A stretch of DNA of 64,000 nucleotides from NCBI GenBank assembly GCA_024636295.1, contig JAGXHI010000068.1, positions 25,828 through 89,827 on the forward strand, in the 5' to 3' direction. Position 1 is the stretch's first letter; each line of letters starts with the position of its first letter. Below the pieces are notes generated by a model, which was not told the origin of the DNA, made no database searches, and saw only the letters and a program-made list of their open reading frames with translations. This document shows, piece after piece, positions 26,116-35,053 of the stretch. The position numbers were made by a program, and so were the translations under genes. Source of the DNA: Desulfuromonadales bacterium. GTDB taxonomy: Bacteria; Desulfobacterota; Desulfuromonadia; Desulfuromonadales; JAGXHI01.

Positions 26116-28029
26116 TTACTTTTCGTAATAGGTATACCCGCTCAGGCTCGCCGAGAACTCTTCCAGGAGTTTCTGTCTCTCCGCCACGCTGATCTTCCCC
26201 CGGCGGACCGCCTTTTCGGCCGTGGTGCGGAATTCCTCGAAGAGAGTTTCGGGTTGGTATTCCACATAGCTGAGAACGTCGGCGATGCTGTCGCCAGGGA
26301 TCTCCTCCATCACGTCGAAGCCGCCGATCTCGTTGATCCGCACGCTGACCACGTGGGTGTCGCCGAAGAGGTTGTGCAGGTCTCCCAATGTCTCCTGGTA
26401 GGCGCCCATCAGGAAAACGCCCACGTAGTATTCCTCTCCCGGTTGCAGAGGATGCAGGGGGAGCGTGCGGCGTTCTCCTTCGGCGCCGATGAAGCTGTCG
26501 AGCTTTCCGTCGCAGTCGCAGGTCAGGTCGGAGATGATCGCTTCGCGCACCGGTCTCTCCCTATGGCGGTGGATCGGCATGACGGGAAAAACCTGGCCGA
26601 TCGCCCATGTGTCGGGCAGTGACTGAAAGACGCTGAAATTGCCGTAATAAATATCCGCCAGGCTGTCCCTGAGACCGTTGAGCCCCGGAGACGCCTCGGG
26701 GAGGGAATCGAGCCGGACGGCAATCCCCTGGGCGACGGCCAGATAAATGTTCTCGGCCAGGGAGCGCTCCCGCAGGCTGATCTGGCCGATCTTGAACAGG
26801 TCGCGAATTTCATCCCGGAATTGCACGGCTGTTTCGTAACGTTCCCGGAGATTGGCCGAATCCAGATTCTTATGAATGGTGAAGAGGTCGCGCACCCGTT
26901 CATGGGAAGGTTCGGGGAGGCTCTCCGGCAGCGAGACCGCCTCGAAATGGGTGATATCGAGGATGTTGAACAGAAGAATCGAGGAATAGGCGACGGTGGC
27001 GCGACCCGACTCGGTAACCAGGTGAGGGTGGGGGATGCCCTGGGGGTCCAAGGTGGACATGACCGTCTCCACGATGGCGCGGCAGTAATCCTCGAGGGTG
27101 TAGTTGGAGGAATGCACATGATTGGCGCGCGCCCCGATGTAATCCACCGCCAGCCCCCCCCCGAGGTCGAGACAGGACAAGGGCGCTCCCTCCCGGACCA
27201 GGTCGGCATAATACCGGCAGGCCTCCAGCACCCCGGCGCGGATGTCCCGGATGTCGGGAATCTGGGACCCCAGGTGGCAGTGCAGCAGCTCCAGGCAGTC
27301 AAGCATGCCGTTTTCCTTCAGGGTGTCCACCACCGTGATCAGCTGGGCCGTGCTCAGCCCGAAGCTGCTGCGGTCCCCGCTGGTCTCCGTCCAGAGTCCG
27401 CCCACCCTGGACGAGACTTTGATGCGAACCCCTATCAGGGGCTGGATGCCCAGAGCCCTGCTTCGTTCGATAATCAGGGGCAGCTCGGCCGGCGATTCGA
27501 TGACGAAGAAGCAGCGGAAGCCGAGCTTGCGCGCCCAGAGCCCCAGGTCGATGAACTCCCTGTCCTTGTAGCCGTTGCAGATCAGAAGTCCGCCTTCGCG
27601 AAGATTGGCAAGTGCCAGGACCAGTTCGGCCTTACTTCCGGCCTCGAGGCCATGGCCGTACGGCGCGCCGAAGCGGACGATCTCCCCGATGACGTGGCAC
27701 TGCTGATTGACCTTGATGGGGAAGACCCCCCGGTATTCACCCCCGTAGCCTGCGCGGTTGATAGAGGCCCGGAAAGTTTCATTGAGCAACCCGATGCGGG
27801 CGTCCAGAAGATTTTCGATACGCAGCAGGACCGGCATTGCATGCCCTCTGGCTTCGATGCCGCGGATGATCTCCATCAGGGAAACGGTCACCTCTCCCGA
27901 GGGGAAGGAGGCCTTGACGGTCACCTCTCCGTCACTGGACAGATCGAAACTGCCGGCGCCCCACTTACGGATTCCATACAGGGCGGCGGAGTCCTCGACG
28001 GACCAATTCGGCATCGTTCTGGGATTCAT
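26116..28029 (-). CDS. speA: Biosynthetic arginine decarboxylase
   Basis: A 637-aa PLP enzyme converting arginine to agmatine, first step of the agmatine route to putrescine. The alanine-racemase-like fold III barrel shows the PLP-lysine region (YRGVFPIKVNQQ), RIGVRIKVSS-type strands, the Gly-rich phosphate site (LSCLDLGGGLAVDY) and a C-terminal barrel with CDSDG-equivalent DLTCDCDGKLD. Length is typical of SpeA. The start at 28029 (MNPRTM) has AGGAG 10 nt upstream; an ATG three codons earlier sits too close. It is upstream of and in line with no other gene but neighbours speE, so the pair covers polyamine synthesis. Confidence 0.96.
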   Translation of the reverse strand: MNPRTMPNWSVEDSAALYGIRKWGAGSFDLSSDGEVTVKASFPSGEVTVSLMEIIRGIEARGHAMPVLLRIENLLDARIGLLNETFRASINRAGYGGEYRGVFPIKVNQQCHVIGEIVRFGAPYGHGLEAGSKAELVLALANLREGGLLICNGYKDREFIDLGLWARKLGFRCFFVIESPAELPLIIERSRALGIQPLIGVRIKVSSRVGGLWTETSGDRSSFGLSTAQLITVVDTLKENGMLDCLELLHCHLGSQIPDIRDIRAGVLEACRYYADLVREGAPLSCLDLGGGLAVDYIGARANHVHSSNYTLEDYCRAIVETVMSTLDPQGIPHPHLVTESGRATVAYSSILLFNILDITHFEAVSLPESLPEPSHERVRDLFTIHKNLDSANLRERYETAVQFRDEIRDLFKIGQISLRERSLAENIYLAVAQGIAVRLDSLPEASPGLNGLRDSLADIYYGNFSVFQSLPDTWAIGQVFPVMPIHRHRERPVREAIISDLTCDCDGKLDSFIGAEGERRTLPLHPLQPGEEYYVGVFLMGAYQETLGDLHNLFGDTHVVSVRINEIGGFDVMEEIPGDSIADVLSYVEYQPETLFEEFRTTAEKAVRRGKISVAERQKLLEEFSASLSGYTYYEK

Positions 28030-28082
28030 CCTTTGCATTCTCCTGGTTGAATTTCAAGACGGCAAAATCAGGCCGGCGAAAG

Positions 28083-28165
28083 GGCGAACAAAACATTCGC
28101 CCCCACGTAGGGGCGTGATTTATCACGCCCCCGTATTGCGTGTAGGGGCGACGCATGCCTTGCCC
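28083..28165. repeat. Inverted-repeat cluster between speE and speA
   Basis: Two hairpins occur: GGGGCGTGA/TCACGCCCC, and GTAGGGGC with GCCCCTAC further on. Related GTAGGGGC or GGGGGCGTG pieces reappear near 29036-29055 and 58968-58985, so this looks like a dispersed intergenic repeat. Confidence 0.6.
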
Positions 28166-29011
28166 CTACGGAGCGATATTCTCCCGGGCGAAGGTCGGAA
28201 GCATGAACGCCCCGAGGTGAAGGTCCTCGTTGTAATATTTCGTCTGAAACCCGCGACGGGCGGCCCGCTCGCGATCGAAGTCCTTCACCGGGTGGTACTT
28301 CTTGCTGGCGAAAGCAAAACTCCAGAGGCCGCTCGGATAGGTGGGAATGAAGGCCTGGTACATCTCCACGAGGGGAAAGACCGCTCGCAGATTGCGGTAC
28401 ATCTCCTTCTGGATCGCCGCGTGGTAAAAGGGCGATTCGCTCTGGGCCACCATGATGCCGTCCTGTTTCAGGGCGGCGAAAACAAGGCGGTAGAAATCCT
28501 CCTCGAAAAGACCTACGGCCGGTCCGATGGGGTCCGTGGAATCCACCAGGATGACGTCGAATTCATCCCGGTGATCCCTGATATAGGCGATGCCGTCATC
28601 GACATGGAGCTTAACGCGAGGATTGCTTCCGTCGATTTCTCCGGCCATGGTGGGAAGCAACTCGATCGATTTTTCAATGACGAGTCCGTCAATCTCGCAG
28701 AGAACCGCCTGCTCGACCCCCGGATGTTTCATGATTTCCCGGATGCTGCCGCCATCACCTCCGCCGATCACGAGAACCTTCTTCGGGTCGGGATGGGTAA
28801 AAAGTGCAGGATGGGCGATCATGTCGTGATAGACGAATTCGTCCCGCTCGGTCACCATCACCAGGCCGTCCAAAAGCATCATCCGCCCGTATTCGGGGGT
28901 CTCCAGAATATCGAGCTGCTGAAACGCGCTCTTTCCGGAGAAAAGGGTCTTGGTGGTTTTGAGAGTAATTCCGACATTTTCCGAGTGTTTTTCGGTATAC
29001 CAGAGTTCCAT
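28166..29011 (-). CDS. speE: Polyamine aminopropyltransferase (spermidine synthase)
   Basis: A 281-aa enzyme that transfers the aminopropyl group of decarboxylated SAM to putrescine. The motifs are complete: ELWYTEKHSENVGITLK at the N-terminus, the VLVIGGGDGGSIREI nucleotide-binding loop, the catalytic ILVDSTDPIGPA with Asp, and QSESPFYH. The start is set at 29011 (MELWYTE) because AAGGATG lies upstream and the family begins here; an in-frame extension of 13 codons has no support. It follows speA in the same direction across a repeat-rich gap. Confidence 0.96.
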   Translation of the reverse strand: MELWYTEKHSENVGITLKTTKTLFSGKSAFQQLDILETPEYGRMMLLDGLVMVTERDEFVYHDMIAHPALFTHPDPKKVLVIGGGDGGSIREIMKHPGVEQAVLCEIDGLVIEKSIELLPTMAGEIDGSNPRVKLHVDDGIAYIRDHRDEFDVILVDSTDPIGPAVGLFEEDFYRLVFAALKQDGIMVAQSESPFYHAAIQKEMYRNLRAVFPLVEMYQAFIPTYPSGLWSFAFASKKYHPVKDFDRERAARRGFQTKYYNEDLHLGAFMLPTFARENIAP

Positions 29012-29070
29012 GGGCGCATCCTTGACAAATGCACGGGGGCGTGTGGGCACGCCCCCGAAGTCTTCTATTA

Positions 29071-29127
29071 GGTTTGATGAACTCGCAAAAAATTTTCCGA
29101 TGGCTAAGCGACGCCATCAGGTTTGAA
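29071..29127. repeat. Dispersed repeat family B, partial copy
   Basis: TTGATGAACTCGCAAAAA and GATGGCTAAGC here match, in inverted orientation, the end of the copy at 51343-51500. It starts a ~620-bp gene-free interval (29012-29632) that is otherwise occupied by the MITE-like element at 29269-29450. Confidence 0.6.
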
Positions 29128-29268
29128 TGATGAAAAACAGCCTACCACCACTTGGAAGCCGGGGCAAGTTTCCTTCCTGGACTAGGAGGCTGTCGGACTA
29201 TCCATGAGCCGGCTGCAAATCCGGCTGCTTGGCCCATATTTCGGCTTCTTTTCGGCCCATAGATCTAG

Positions 29269-29450
29269 CTAGTTTTCGTCCGGAAACGGCCCTTTTCCGC
29301 AATCTCTGCGTCAACCCGCGGATTTGATTGTCCGGCGTAAAGTACTACGCCTCCGCTCAAATCCTTGATTTCCTTGATCTTGCGAAAAATTGTTCGTTTC
29401 CAGATCGAAAACTGCATTTATGCTTACCGGGGTTTCCGGATGGACACTAG
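29269..29450. mobile_element. MITE-like element, family A copy 1 (182 bp)
   Basis: The element has imperfect 19-bp terminal inverted repeats: CTAGTTTTCGTCCGGAAAC at the left and the complement of CTAGTGTCCATCCGGAAAC at the right. An internal hairpin is built from GGATTTGA/TCAAATCC and GGCGTA/TACGCC. It has no coding capacity. Two other copies are at 46148-46306 and 50857-51037. Confidence 0.8.
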
Positions 29451-29632
29451 CTATGAGCTCTGTTTACCCTTGACCGCAAGGGCGGTTTTATACTCCTCAT
29501 GAATTTTCCCGTCAATCATTTTCTTCAGACACGGAACCGGAAATTTTTATGGAGGGCAACTTCTTGACATTACATCTGTTTTTCTTCTAAAGTGCCTTGG
29601 AGATTTATTTGCGCACTGGAAAGGAACTGGCG

Positions 29633-30445
29633 ATGAAAGAAAAGGAAAAAATTGTTTTCATAGGGGGAGGGAATATGGCGGAAGCCCTCATCAAAGGACT
29701 TCTCAAGAAGGGATTTCCCGCCTCCGGCATCCTTGCGGCCGAACCGCTGGTTGAGCGCCGTGATGCCCTGAAGCGGAGCTATGGGATAGGAACCACAGGG
29801 AATAACCTGGAAGCGGCGCGCGAAGGCGATATCGTCTTCCTCGCGATAAAACCTCAGGTGTGTAGGGAGGTGGTGTCCGGATTTGCACCGACTTTCACGA
29901 AAGACAAACTGTTGGTTTCCATTCTGGCCGGGGTGGATACCCTGACCCTAGAGAAATTGTGCAATGGATCATCGCGGGTTGTCCGCGCCATGCCAAATAC
30001 CCCGGCTCTGATCGGCGAGGGCGCCACGGCCCTTTGCGCCGGACGCTTTGCGAACGGCGAGGATCTGGCCCGTGCGGCGAGGCTCTTCGAGACAGTGGGC
30101 GTAGTGGTGACTGTCGCCGAATCGCAGATGGATGCGGTGACGGGACTTTCGGGCTCCGGCCCGGCTTACGTGTATACCCTTATCGAAGCACTGGCCGACG
30201 GAGGGGTGCGCGAGGGACTGCCGAGGGAAGTCGCCCATGCCCTTGCAGTGCAGACCGTGCTCGGAGCATCTCGTCTGGTGAAGGAGACAGGGGAACATCC
30301 CGCTCTTCTTCGGGAAAGAGTTTGCTCCCCCGGTGGAACCACTATCTCCGGAATGGGCGTTCTGGAGAAAAAAGGATTTCGGGCCGCCCTCATGGAAGCG
30401 GTGGCCGCTGCCGCCAGGAGATCAAGGGAACTGGGTGGAAGATAA
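29633..30445 (+). CDS. proC: Pyrroline-5-carboxylate reductase
   Basis: A 270-aa NAD(P)H-dependent enzyme for the last step of proline synthesis. It begins with the dinucleotide fold IVFIGGGNMAEALIKGLL, has VRAMPNTPALIGEGATALCAG in the middle, and ends with the ProC signature (GLSGSGPAYVYTLIEALADGG and LRERVCSPGGTTISGMGVLE). The ATG at 29633 is chosen for its AAGGAAC site. The upstream in-frame ATG would add 12 residues not seen in the family. It is monocistronic, bounded by a good terminator. Confidence 0.97.
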   Translation: MKEKEKIVFIGGGNMAEALIKGLLKKGFPASGILAAEPLVERRDALKRSYGIGTTGNNLEAAREGDIVFLAIKPQVCREVVSGFAPTFTKDKLLVSILAGVDTLTLEKLCNGSSRVVRAMPNTPALIGEGATALCAGRFANGEDLARAARLFETVGVVVTVAESQMDAVTGLSGSGPAYVYTLIEALADGGVREGLPREVAHALAVQTVLGASRLVKETGEHPALLRERVCSPGGTTISGMGVLEKKGFRAALMEAVAAAARRSRELGGR

Positions 30446-30470
30446 GGTTTTTCGAAGAATTTCCGATAAA

Positions 30471-30503
30471 AAAGGGCCGATAAAAGTCGGCCCTTTCCAT
30501 TTT
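30471..30503. terminator. Bidirectional terminator between proC and small lipoprotein
   Basis: AAAGGGCCGA pairs with TCGGCCCTTT around TAAAAG, with A-rich and T-rich flanks usable from both strands. Confidence 0.82.
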
Positions 30504-30619
30504 CAGCGTCGGCCGCCGTGATGATGGGGAAACGATGACCAATGGGGTCCGCATCCGCAAGCCGAAAGAGAAAGGCTGAATGCCGCGACAGCGACGAATA
30601 CCAGTGCCAGTTTTTTCAT
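30503..30619 (-). CDS. Very small lipoprotein, 38 aa
   Basis: The 38-residue frame reads MKKLALVFVAVAAFSLSLSACG..., a textbook lipoprotein signal. Its lipobox Cys is at ~21, followed by a short Cys/His-rich tail (CGCGPHWSSFPHHHGGRR, partly quoted). A GGAGG ribosome site precedes the ATG. The His cluster hints at metal binding. It is too short to assign to a family, but signal, ribosome site and terminator support it as a gene. Confidence 0.68.
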   Translation of the reverse strand: MKKLALVFVAVAAFSLSLSACGCGPHWSSFPHHHGGRR

Positions 30620-30773
30620 TCCAGAGCCTCCGTTTAAAAAAAGATGTTTCCTACTTTGACGAAAAGGGACCGGAAAGGTTTACATGGATTTCTCCTGGTC
30701 ATCTTCCAAAAGGAACCGACGATTCCGTCGAGAAAAAAATGGTTGTTCGAAATTCCTTGAAAAAAGATTGAAA

Positions 30774-30944
30774 TCACTTTTCGCTCCCGTCGCATTCGCG
30801 GTTGATTTCCTCGTACAAGGCGATTTGCTCCGCCATCGACAGCTTCTTGCGGCATCCTTTTTCGGAGCGCAGACAGAGCCGACACCGGTCGTCCGAGCAC
30901 CACTGGCACTGGCGGCAGTCGGAACAGGGGTGTTTTTTCTCCAT
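30774..30944 (-). CDS. Small Cys-rich putative metal-binding protein, 56 aa
   Basis: A 56-residue protein (MEKKHPCSDCRQCQWCSDDR...) with eight Cys, arranged CxxCxxCxxC, then CRLC and GCRKK, then a C-terminal Cys. That density suggests Zn or Fe-S clusters. The start at 30944 has GGAGGAG 4-5 nt upstream; an upstream ATG does not. It lies 19 bp downstream of the flippase-like gene on the same strand, so it may be its last cistron. No family is recognised. Confidence 0.72.
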   Translation of the reverse strand: MEKKHPCSDCRQCQWCSDDRCRLCLRSEKGCRKKLSMAEQIALYEEINRECDGSEK

Positions 30945-30963
30945 GTCTCCTCCATTTACCATC

Positions 30964-32277
30964 TTACCCCTGTGGGGGACCGCCGGGCAACAGGCCCTCC
31001 GCCGCTAATTCATGCGCGCGCTGTCGGCGAAGATAAAACGCCTCGAAGAATTCACTGCTGATAAGAAGAAAGACGGAGATGGCCACTCCGGAGACAGGAA
31101 CGGGAAAGAGGGAAATGACCGCCCACCACGCGAGAAGATAGAAAAAACGAAAAATTGTGGAACGGCCCAGCTGGCCTGTACGGTGAGAGATGGAAAACCA
31201 CCCCCGCAGTAGATTGGATGCGCCGTAAATAATCGGGAATATGGCGCAGACCGCCAGCGGCAAAGCGATATAGTTCCTCATTTCATCATTCAGCCCCATG
31301 ATTCCCCCCAGCACAGCCCCGTTCAATGGATAGGCGATAAGAAGGGTCAGAATGCTCATGCCGGCGCCGACCCTCCAGAAAAAGGTGAGGAGCAACCGGT
31401 AATCGGCGGCGTCACGCACCAGGGTGAGATAGGCCTGCTGCAGATTGCGCATGGGACCGGACAAAAGGAAGATGAAACCGCGGATGACTCCGAAGGCGGC
31501 CAGGGCGAGGGCGCCGTCCGGCAGCCGGCTGATGATGGCATTGATGGTCAGGGGCACGCTCTGCTGCAGACAGGAGGAATACGCGAGGGGAAAGGCGTAT
31601 TGCAAGATCTCCTTCGTCCCTTTTTCGGGCTCACCGGTGGCAGGAAGATGGGCGCGCCAGGCGAAGAAGCCCATAAGAGCGGATTCCACCATGATGCAAC
31701 CCAGAAGGCCGAATCCTCCCAGGGCCGCGCCGGAAAAAAAGTGGCGACCCTGGGCCAGGATGATAAAGAGCGCCGCAATACGCACTCCCGTTGCGAAAGA
31801 TACCAGTCCCGTGCGGCGGGCCCTGATGACCAGTCCTTGGAAAAAACCTCGAAAGCCACTGAAAAAAGGAAGAAATATGGTAATGCGAATGACGGCTTTA
31901 GCCTCTTCAGCTACCTCCCCCCGTACTCCGATTATGGTTTCAAAGACGAAATTCCCGATTCGCGTGTAGCCGATCAGCGCCAGCATCGTGGAGACGTATA
32001 TCGCCACCAGCACCACGAAGATCAGTGTTCCTTTCATCGATTTTCGGCCCCTGACCATGGCGATGGTCACGGTGTGGTTCTGATAGGAGGGGGAGGATAT
32101 GAAGAGTTGCAGGGTCAGGGCCACCGAAAAGGCCGCCAGGGAAATGACGAATTCCTGTTGTCGGGCGAGGGCGGCATTGATGACGGAGTGGGACACGCTC
32201 ATCAACTGAACATTGAGGAGGAGTGGAAAGAAAAAAAGAGAAATTTCTTTCAGGGAGAGGGGTCGGGGGCCGTTCAC
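30964..32277 (-). CDS. MOP-superfamily (MATE/ANKH-like) membrane transporter
   Basis: A 437-aa integral membrane protein with about twelve hydrophobic segments arranged as two six-helix halves, as in MATE/Wzx flippases. Motifs are weak (FFFPLLLNVQLMSVSHSVINAALAR, FFQGLVIRARRTG, RGWFSISHRTGQ). A similarity to ANKH-type pyrophosphate/citrate exporters is possible. It starts with GTG at 32277, overlapping the phosphatase stop (GTGA), so the two are translationally coupled. The substrate is unknown. Function is no better than 'multidrug/lipid flippase-like'. Confidence 0.72.
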   Translation of the reverse strand: MNGPRPLSLKEISLFFFPLLLNVQLMSVSHSVINAALARQQEFVISLAAFSVALTLQLFISSPSYQNHTVTIAMVRGRKSMKGTLIFVVLVAIYVSTMLALIGYTRIGNFVFETIIGVRGEVAEEAKAVIRITIFLPFFSGFRGFFQGLVIRARRTGLVSFATGVRIAALFIILAQGRHFFSGAALGGFGLLGCIMVESALMGFFAWRAHLPATGEPEKGTKEILQYAFPLAYSSCLQQSVPLTINAIISRLPDGALALAAFGVIRGFIFLLSGPMRNLQQAYLTLVRDAADYRLLLTFFWRVGAGMSILTLLIAYPLNGAVLGGIMGLNDEMRNYIALPLAVCAIFPIIYGASNLLRGWFSISHRTGQLGRSTIFRFFYLLAWWAVISLFPVPVSGVAISVFLLISSEFFEAFYLRRQRAHELAAEGLLPGGPPQG

Positions 32278-32912
32278 CGGCCCTCCCGGGGGAAAAGAGA
32301 GGCCAGCTCCCCCGGAGAGGAGGCGCGAAAATCATGGGGCACTCCTCCGTCGGTTCCGATTCCCCAGGTGCAAAAGCAGGTTTTCAGTCCCGCGCCCCTG
32401 CCCGCGAGCAGGTCAGTGTGATGGTCTCCGATCATGACGGTCGAGGCCGGATGCGCTCCCAGTTCCCGCATCGCTTTCAGAACCGGCTCCGGATGGGGTT
32501 TTTTCTCCGGACAGCTCCCTCCTCCGATCACGACGGAAAAGAAGGGTGATAAATCCAGTTTTTCAAGGAGTTCGAGAGAGTGAACCAGAGGCTTATTGGT
32601 GACAACCGCCATTTTGCGGCCGCTCTGCAGCGTCAGGAATTCCCGGATGCCGGGATAAACAAGGGTCAGTTCCGCCAGATTTTCCCGGTAGAGATCGAGA
32701 AAACGCTTCAGACGTTCACCGGAAAAGGCGTCGTCCGGCAGAGAGCGGCGCACCAGCATTTCCGAGCCGTCTCCGATATGGGAGCGGACGGTCGCAAGAT
32801 CCAGGGGAGGCAGGCCCATTTCCTTGCGGAGCCGGTTGACGGCGGTACAGAGATCTCCCGCCGAATCTACGAGAGTGCCGTCAAGATCGAAAATAAATGT
32901 ATCGAAGCGCAT
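32274..32912 (-). CDS. gph: Phosphoglycolate phosphatase-like HAD hydrolase
   Basis: A 212-aa HAD-superfamily phosphatase with all four motifs: DLDGTLVDS (nucleophile Asp), VVTNKP (motif II Thr), a downstream Lys in GGGSCPEKKPHPEP, and MIGDHHTDL (acidic motif IV). A helical cap of class IA lies between motifs I and II. Gph dephosphorylates 2-phosphoglycolate formed in DNA repair or oxidation; the specificity is family-inferred. It overlaps the flippase-like gene by 4 bp and lies 12 bp after the symporter gene. Confidence 0.88.
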   Translation of the reverse strand: MRFDTFIFDLDGTLVDSAGDLCTAVNRLRKEMGLPPLDLATVRSHIGDGSEMLVRRSLPDDAFSGERLKRFLDLYRENLAELTLVYPGIREFLTLQSGRKMAVVTNKPLVHSLELLEKLDLSPFFSVVIGGGSCPEKKPHPEPVLKAMRELGAHPASTVMIGDHHTDLLAGRGAGLKTCFCTWGIGTDGGVPHDFRASSPGELASLFPREGR

Positions 32913-32924
32913 AAGCGAAGCGGC

Positions 32925-34310
32925 TCAGAAAAGTGAGGCGATCCAATTGAAAAATCCCGTATCCTTTGCTTTGAAGATAAGGACGATGGCCACCGCGGTC
33001 GGAGAAACGAAACGGATAAGAAAGTGCCAGGCGGGATAAATCCAGCCTGCGTCTCCGGCGATGAGCTCTTCTTTCTCCTCGGATCCCTTCCAGAACCACC
33101 CCACGTAAATGGAAATCAGCAATCCGCTGATCGGCAGAAGATAGTTGGAGGCGATCAGGTCCATACTGTCGAAAAAGGTCAGATCACCGATCAGCGTCCA
33201 ATCGGAAAGCAGATTGTACGAGAGGGCCGTGGGAACGCCGGCGGCAAAGGCCAGGAAGGCAAGGAAGGAGGTCGCTTTTTTCCGTCCCCACCCTCTTTCA
33301 TCGATCAAGTAGGCCACCTGGGCTTCGAGCAGGGAAATGGCGCTGGTCAAAGCGGCAAAGGCAAGGAGCAGGAAGAAAAGGATGGCCAGAACATACCCGC
33401 CGGTGATTTTCGAGAAGACCACCGGAATGGTCTTGAAAACCAGCCCCGCGCCTTGACCCGGCGCCATGCCCACGGAAAAGACGATGGGAAAGATCGCCAG
33501 CCCCGCCATCAGCGCGATCATCGTATCGAGAATCACCACCCGCAGGCTTGCCGAAAGGAGATTTTCGTTCCTGCTCAGATAGGAGCCGTAGGTAATCATG
33601 GCGGCCATGCCCAGGGAAAGGGTAAAGAAGGCGTGTCCCATGGCCTCAAGAACCGAACCGGCGGTAAGCTTGGTGAAGTCGGGCCGGAACATGAAAACGA
33701 TTCCCTCCCAGGCGCCTTTGCTGAACATGCCGTTGAGAAAGAGGAGGACCAGCAGGACCAGCAGGATCGGCATGAGAATTTTGCTCCAGCGCTCAATCCC
33801 CTTCTGCACCCCCCCGATAACGATTCCAAGACAGAGCAGAATGAAAATGACATGCCACAGGAGCTGCCTTGGGCCGTTTCCGATCAGGCCGTCGAAAATC
33901 CCCTCGATCGCCTCGGCGGGCTGTCCGGTAAAGCTCCCGGCAAGAGCCCGGAAGACGTAATCGAGAGTCCAGCCCGCGACTACCGAATAATAGGAAAGGA
34001 TGATGAAAGCGGCCGCTACACTCACCCATCCCGCGGACAGCCAGAACGAACGGCGGTGCTCCAGCTGAATAAAAGCTCCCACTGCATCGCGGCGGGTATG
34101 GCGGCCGATCATGAGTTCCGCCATCATGATCGGCAGACCGACGACCACAATGCACCCGAGGTAGACCAGAACAAAAGCGCCACCGCCGTTCTGGCCGGTG
34201 ATATAGGGAAATTTCCAGATGTTTCCCAGACCTACCGCGCTGCCGGCGGCCGCAAGGACGAAACCCAGCCGTGTCGTCCACAGTGCCCGAGTAGAATCGT
34301 TGACTTGCAT
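32925..34310 (-). CDS. Sodium-dependent transporter (NSS/SNF family)
   Basis: A 461-aa LeuT-fold symporter with about twelve membrane segments. The first helix carries the ion-binding sequence RLGFVLAAAGSAVGLGNIWKFPYITGQNGGGAF, a family hallmark. ITYGSYLSR and other NSS blocks follow. It would import an amino acid or similar solute with Na+. The substrate cannot be told from sequence. It sits between yggS and gph in a probable minus-strand operon with 11-12 bp spacers. Confidence 0.92.
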   Translation of the reverse strand: MQVNDSTRALWTTRLGFVLAAAGSAVGLGNIWKFPYITGQNGGGAFVLVYLGCIVVVGLPIMMAELMIGRHTRRDAVGAFIQLEHRRSFWLSAGWVSVAAAFIILSYYSVVAGWTLDYVFRALAGSFTGQPAEAIEGIFDGLIGNGPRQLLWHVIFILLCLGIVIGGVQKGIERWSKILMPILLVLLVLLFLNGMFSKGAWEGIVFMFRPDFTKLTAGSVLEAMGHAFFTLSLGMAAMITYGSYLSRNENLLSASLRVVILDTMIALMAGLAIFPIVFSVGMAPGQGAGLVFKTIPVVFSKITGGYVLAILFFLLLAFAALTSAISLLEAQVAYLIDERGWGRKKATSFLAFLAFAAGVPTALSYNLLSDWTLIGDLTFFDSMDLIASNYLLPISGLLISIYVGWFWKGSEEKEELIAGDAGWIYPAWHFLIRFVSPTAVAIVLIFKAKDTGFFNWIASLF

Positions 34311-34321
34311 GTCATTTCACC

Positions 34322-35011
34322 TCATTTCATGCGTTCCCCGAAAATGGCGGTGCCGATGCGGACCAAGGTCGCCCCTTCCTCCACGGCCACCTCGAAATCA
34401 TGGCTCATGCCCATGGAAAGCTCGCGCATCTCCACGCCCGGTACGGCGCCGTCGCGAATTTTTTCACTCAAATCCCGCAATCGCCGGAAATAAGGGCGAA
34501 CCTCCTCGGGATCCTCGGAAAAAGGGGGCAGGGACATCAGACCGCGAATCCGAACCCGGGGAAGGGTGGCCACTTTCCGGACCAGTTCTTCGATATTCTC
34601 TTCCGCAGCCCCGGATTTGGATTCCTCCTCCCCCAGGTTCACCTGGAGAAGGATGTCGGCTGACTTCTCCAGCTTTCCCCACTGGCGGTCGATTTCCCTG
34701 GCGAGGGAGAAGCGGTCCACGGAATGAATCAGGGAAACCTTGCCGCGCAGATATTTGACCTTGTTGGACTGGAGCCCTCCGATAAAATGCCATTCAACCG
34801 GAGAACGGACCTCCGCGGTCTTATCCATCAGTTCCTGCACATAGCTTTCGCCGAAAACCCTCTGTCCGGCCGCGAAAGCCTCCTCGACGAGAGCGGCCGG
34901 CTTGATCTTGGAAACCGCGACCAGGCGGACCGCTTCAGGATCCCTTCCGGAGCGTTCGCAGGCGGCGGTGATGCGATCTCGGATGAGGCGGATATTGTCC
35001 TGAATGTTCAT
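34322..35011 (-). CDS. yggS: PLP-homeostasis protein, YggS/PROSC family
   Basis: A 229-aa alanine-racemase-N-fold protein that binds pyridoxal phosphate and buffers free PLP rather than catalysing a reaction. Visible landmarks are the PLP-lysine strand VRLVAVSKIKPA, FGESYVQE, WHFIGGLQSNKVKYL, VNLGEEESKSG and the C-terminal LSMGMSHDFEVAVEEGATLVRIGTAIFG. Length is standard. It lies in a run maf-yggS-symporter-gph. That run is loosely conserved in deltaproteobacteria to my knowledge. Confidence 0.94.
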   Translation of the reverse strand: MNIQDNIRLIRDRITAACERSGRDPEAVRLVAVSKIKPAALVEEAFAAGQRVFGESYVQELMDKTAEVRSPVEWHFIGGLQSNKVKYLRGKVSLIHSVDRFSLAREIDRQWGKLEKSADILLQVNLGEEESKSGAAEENIEELVRKVATLPRVRIRGLMSLPPFSEDPEEVRPYFRRLRDLSEKIRDGAVPGVEMRELSMGMSHDFEVAVEEGATLVRIGTAIFGERMK

Positions 35012-35053
35012 GGGCAGATCGTATCCGATAACTGGAGGTGCGGGGGAGGGGAA

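Noticed and set aside
33024..34493. A 489-codon plus-strand frame opposite the Na+ symporter
   Set aside because: Antisense shadow; the LeuT-fold protein on the minus strand is unambiguous.
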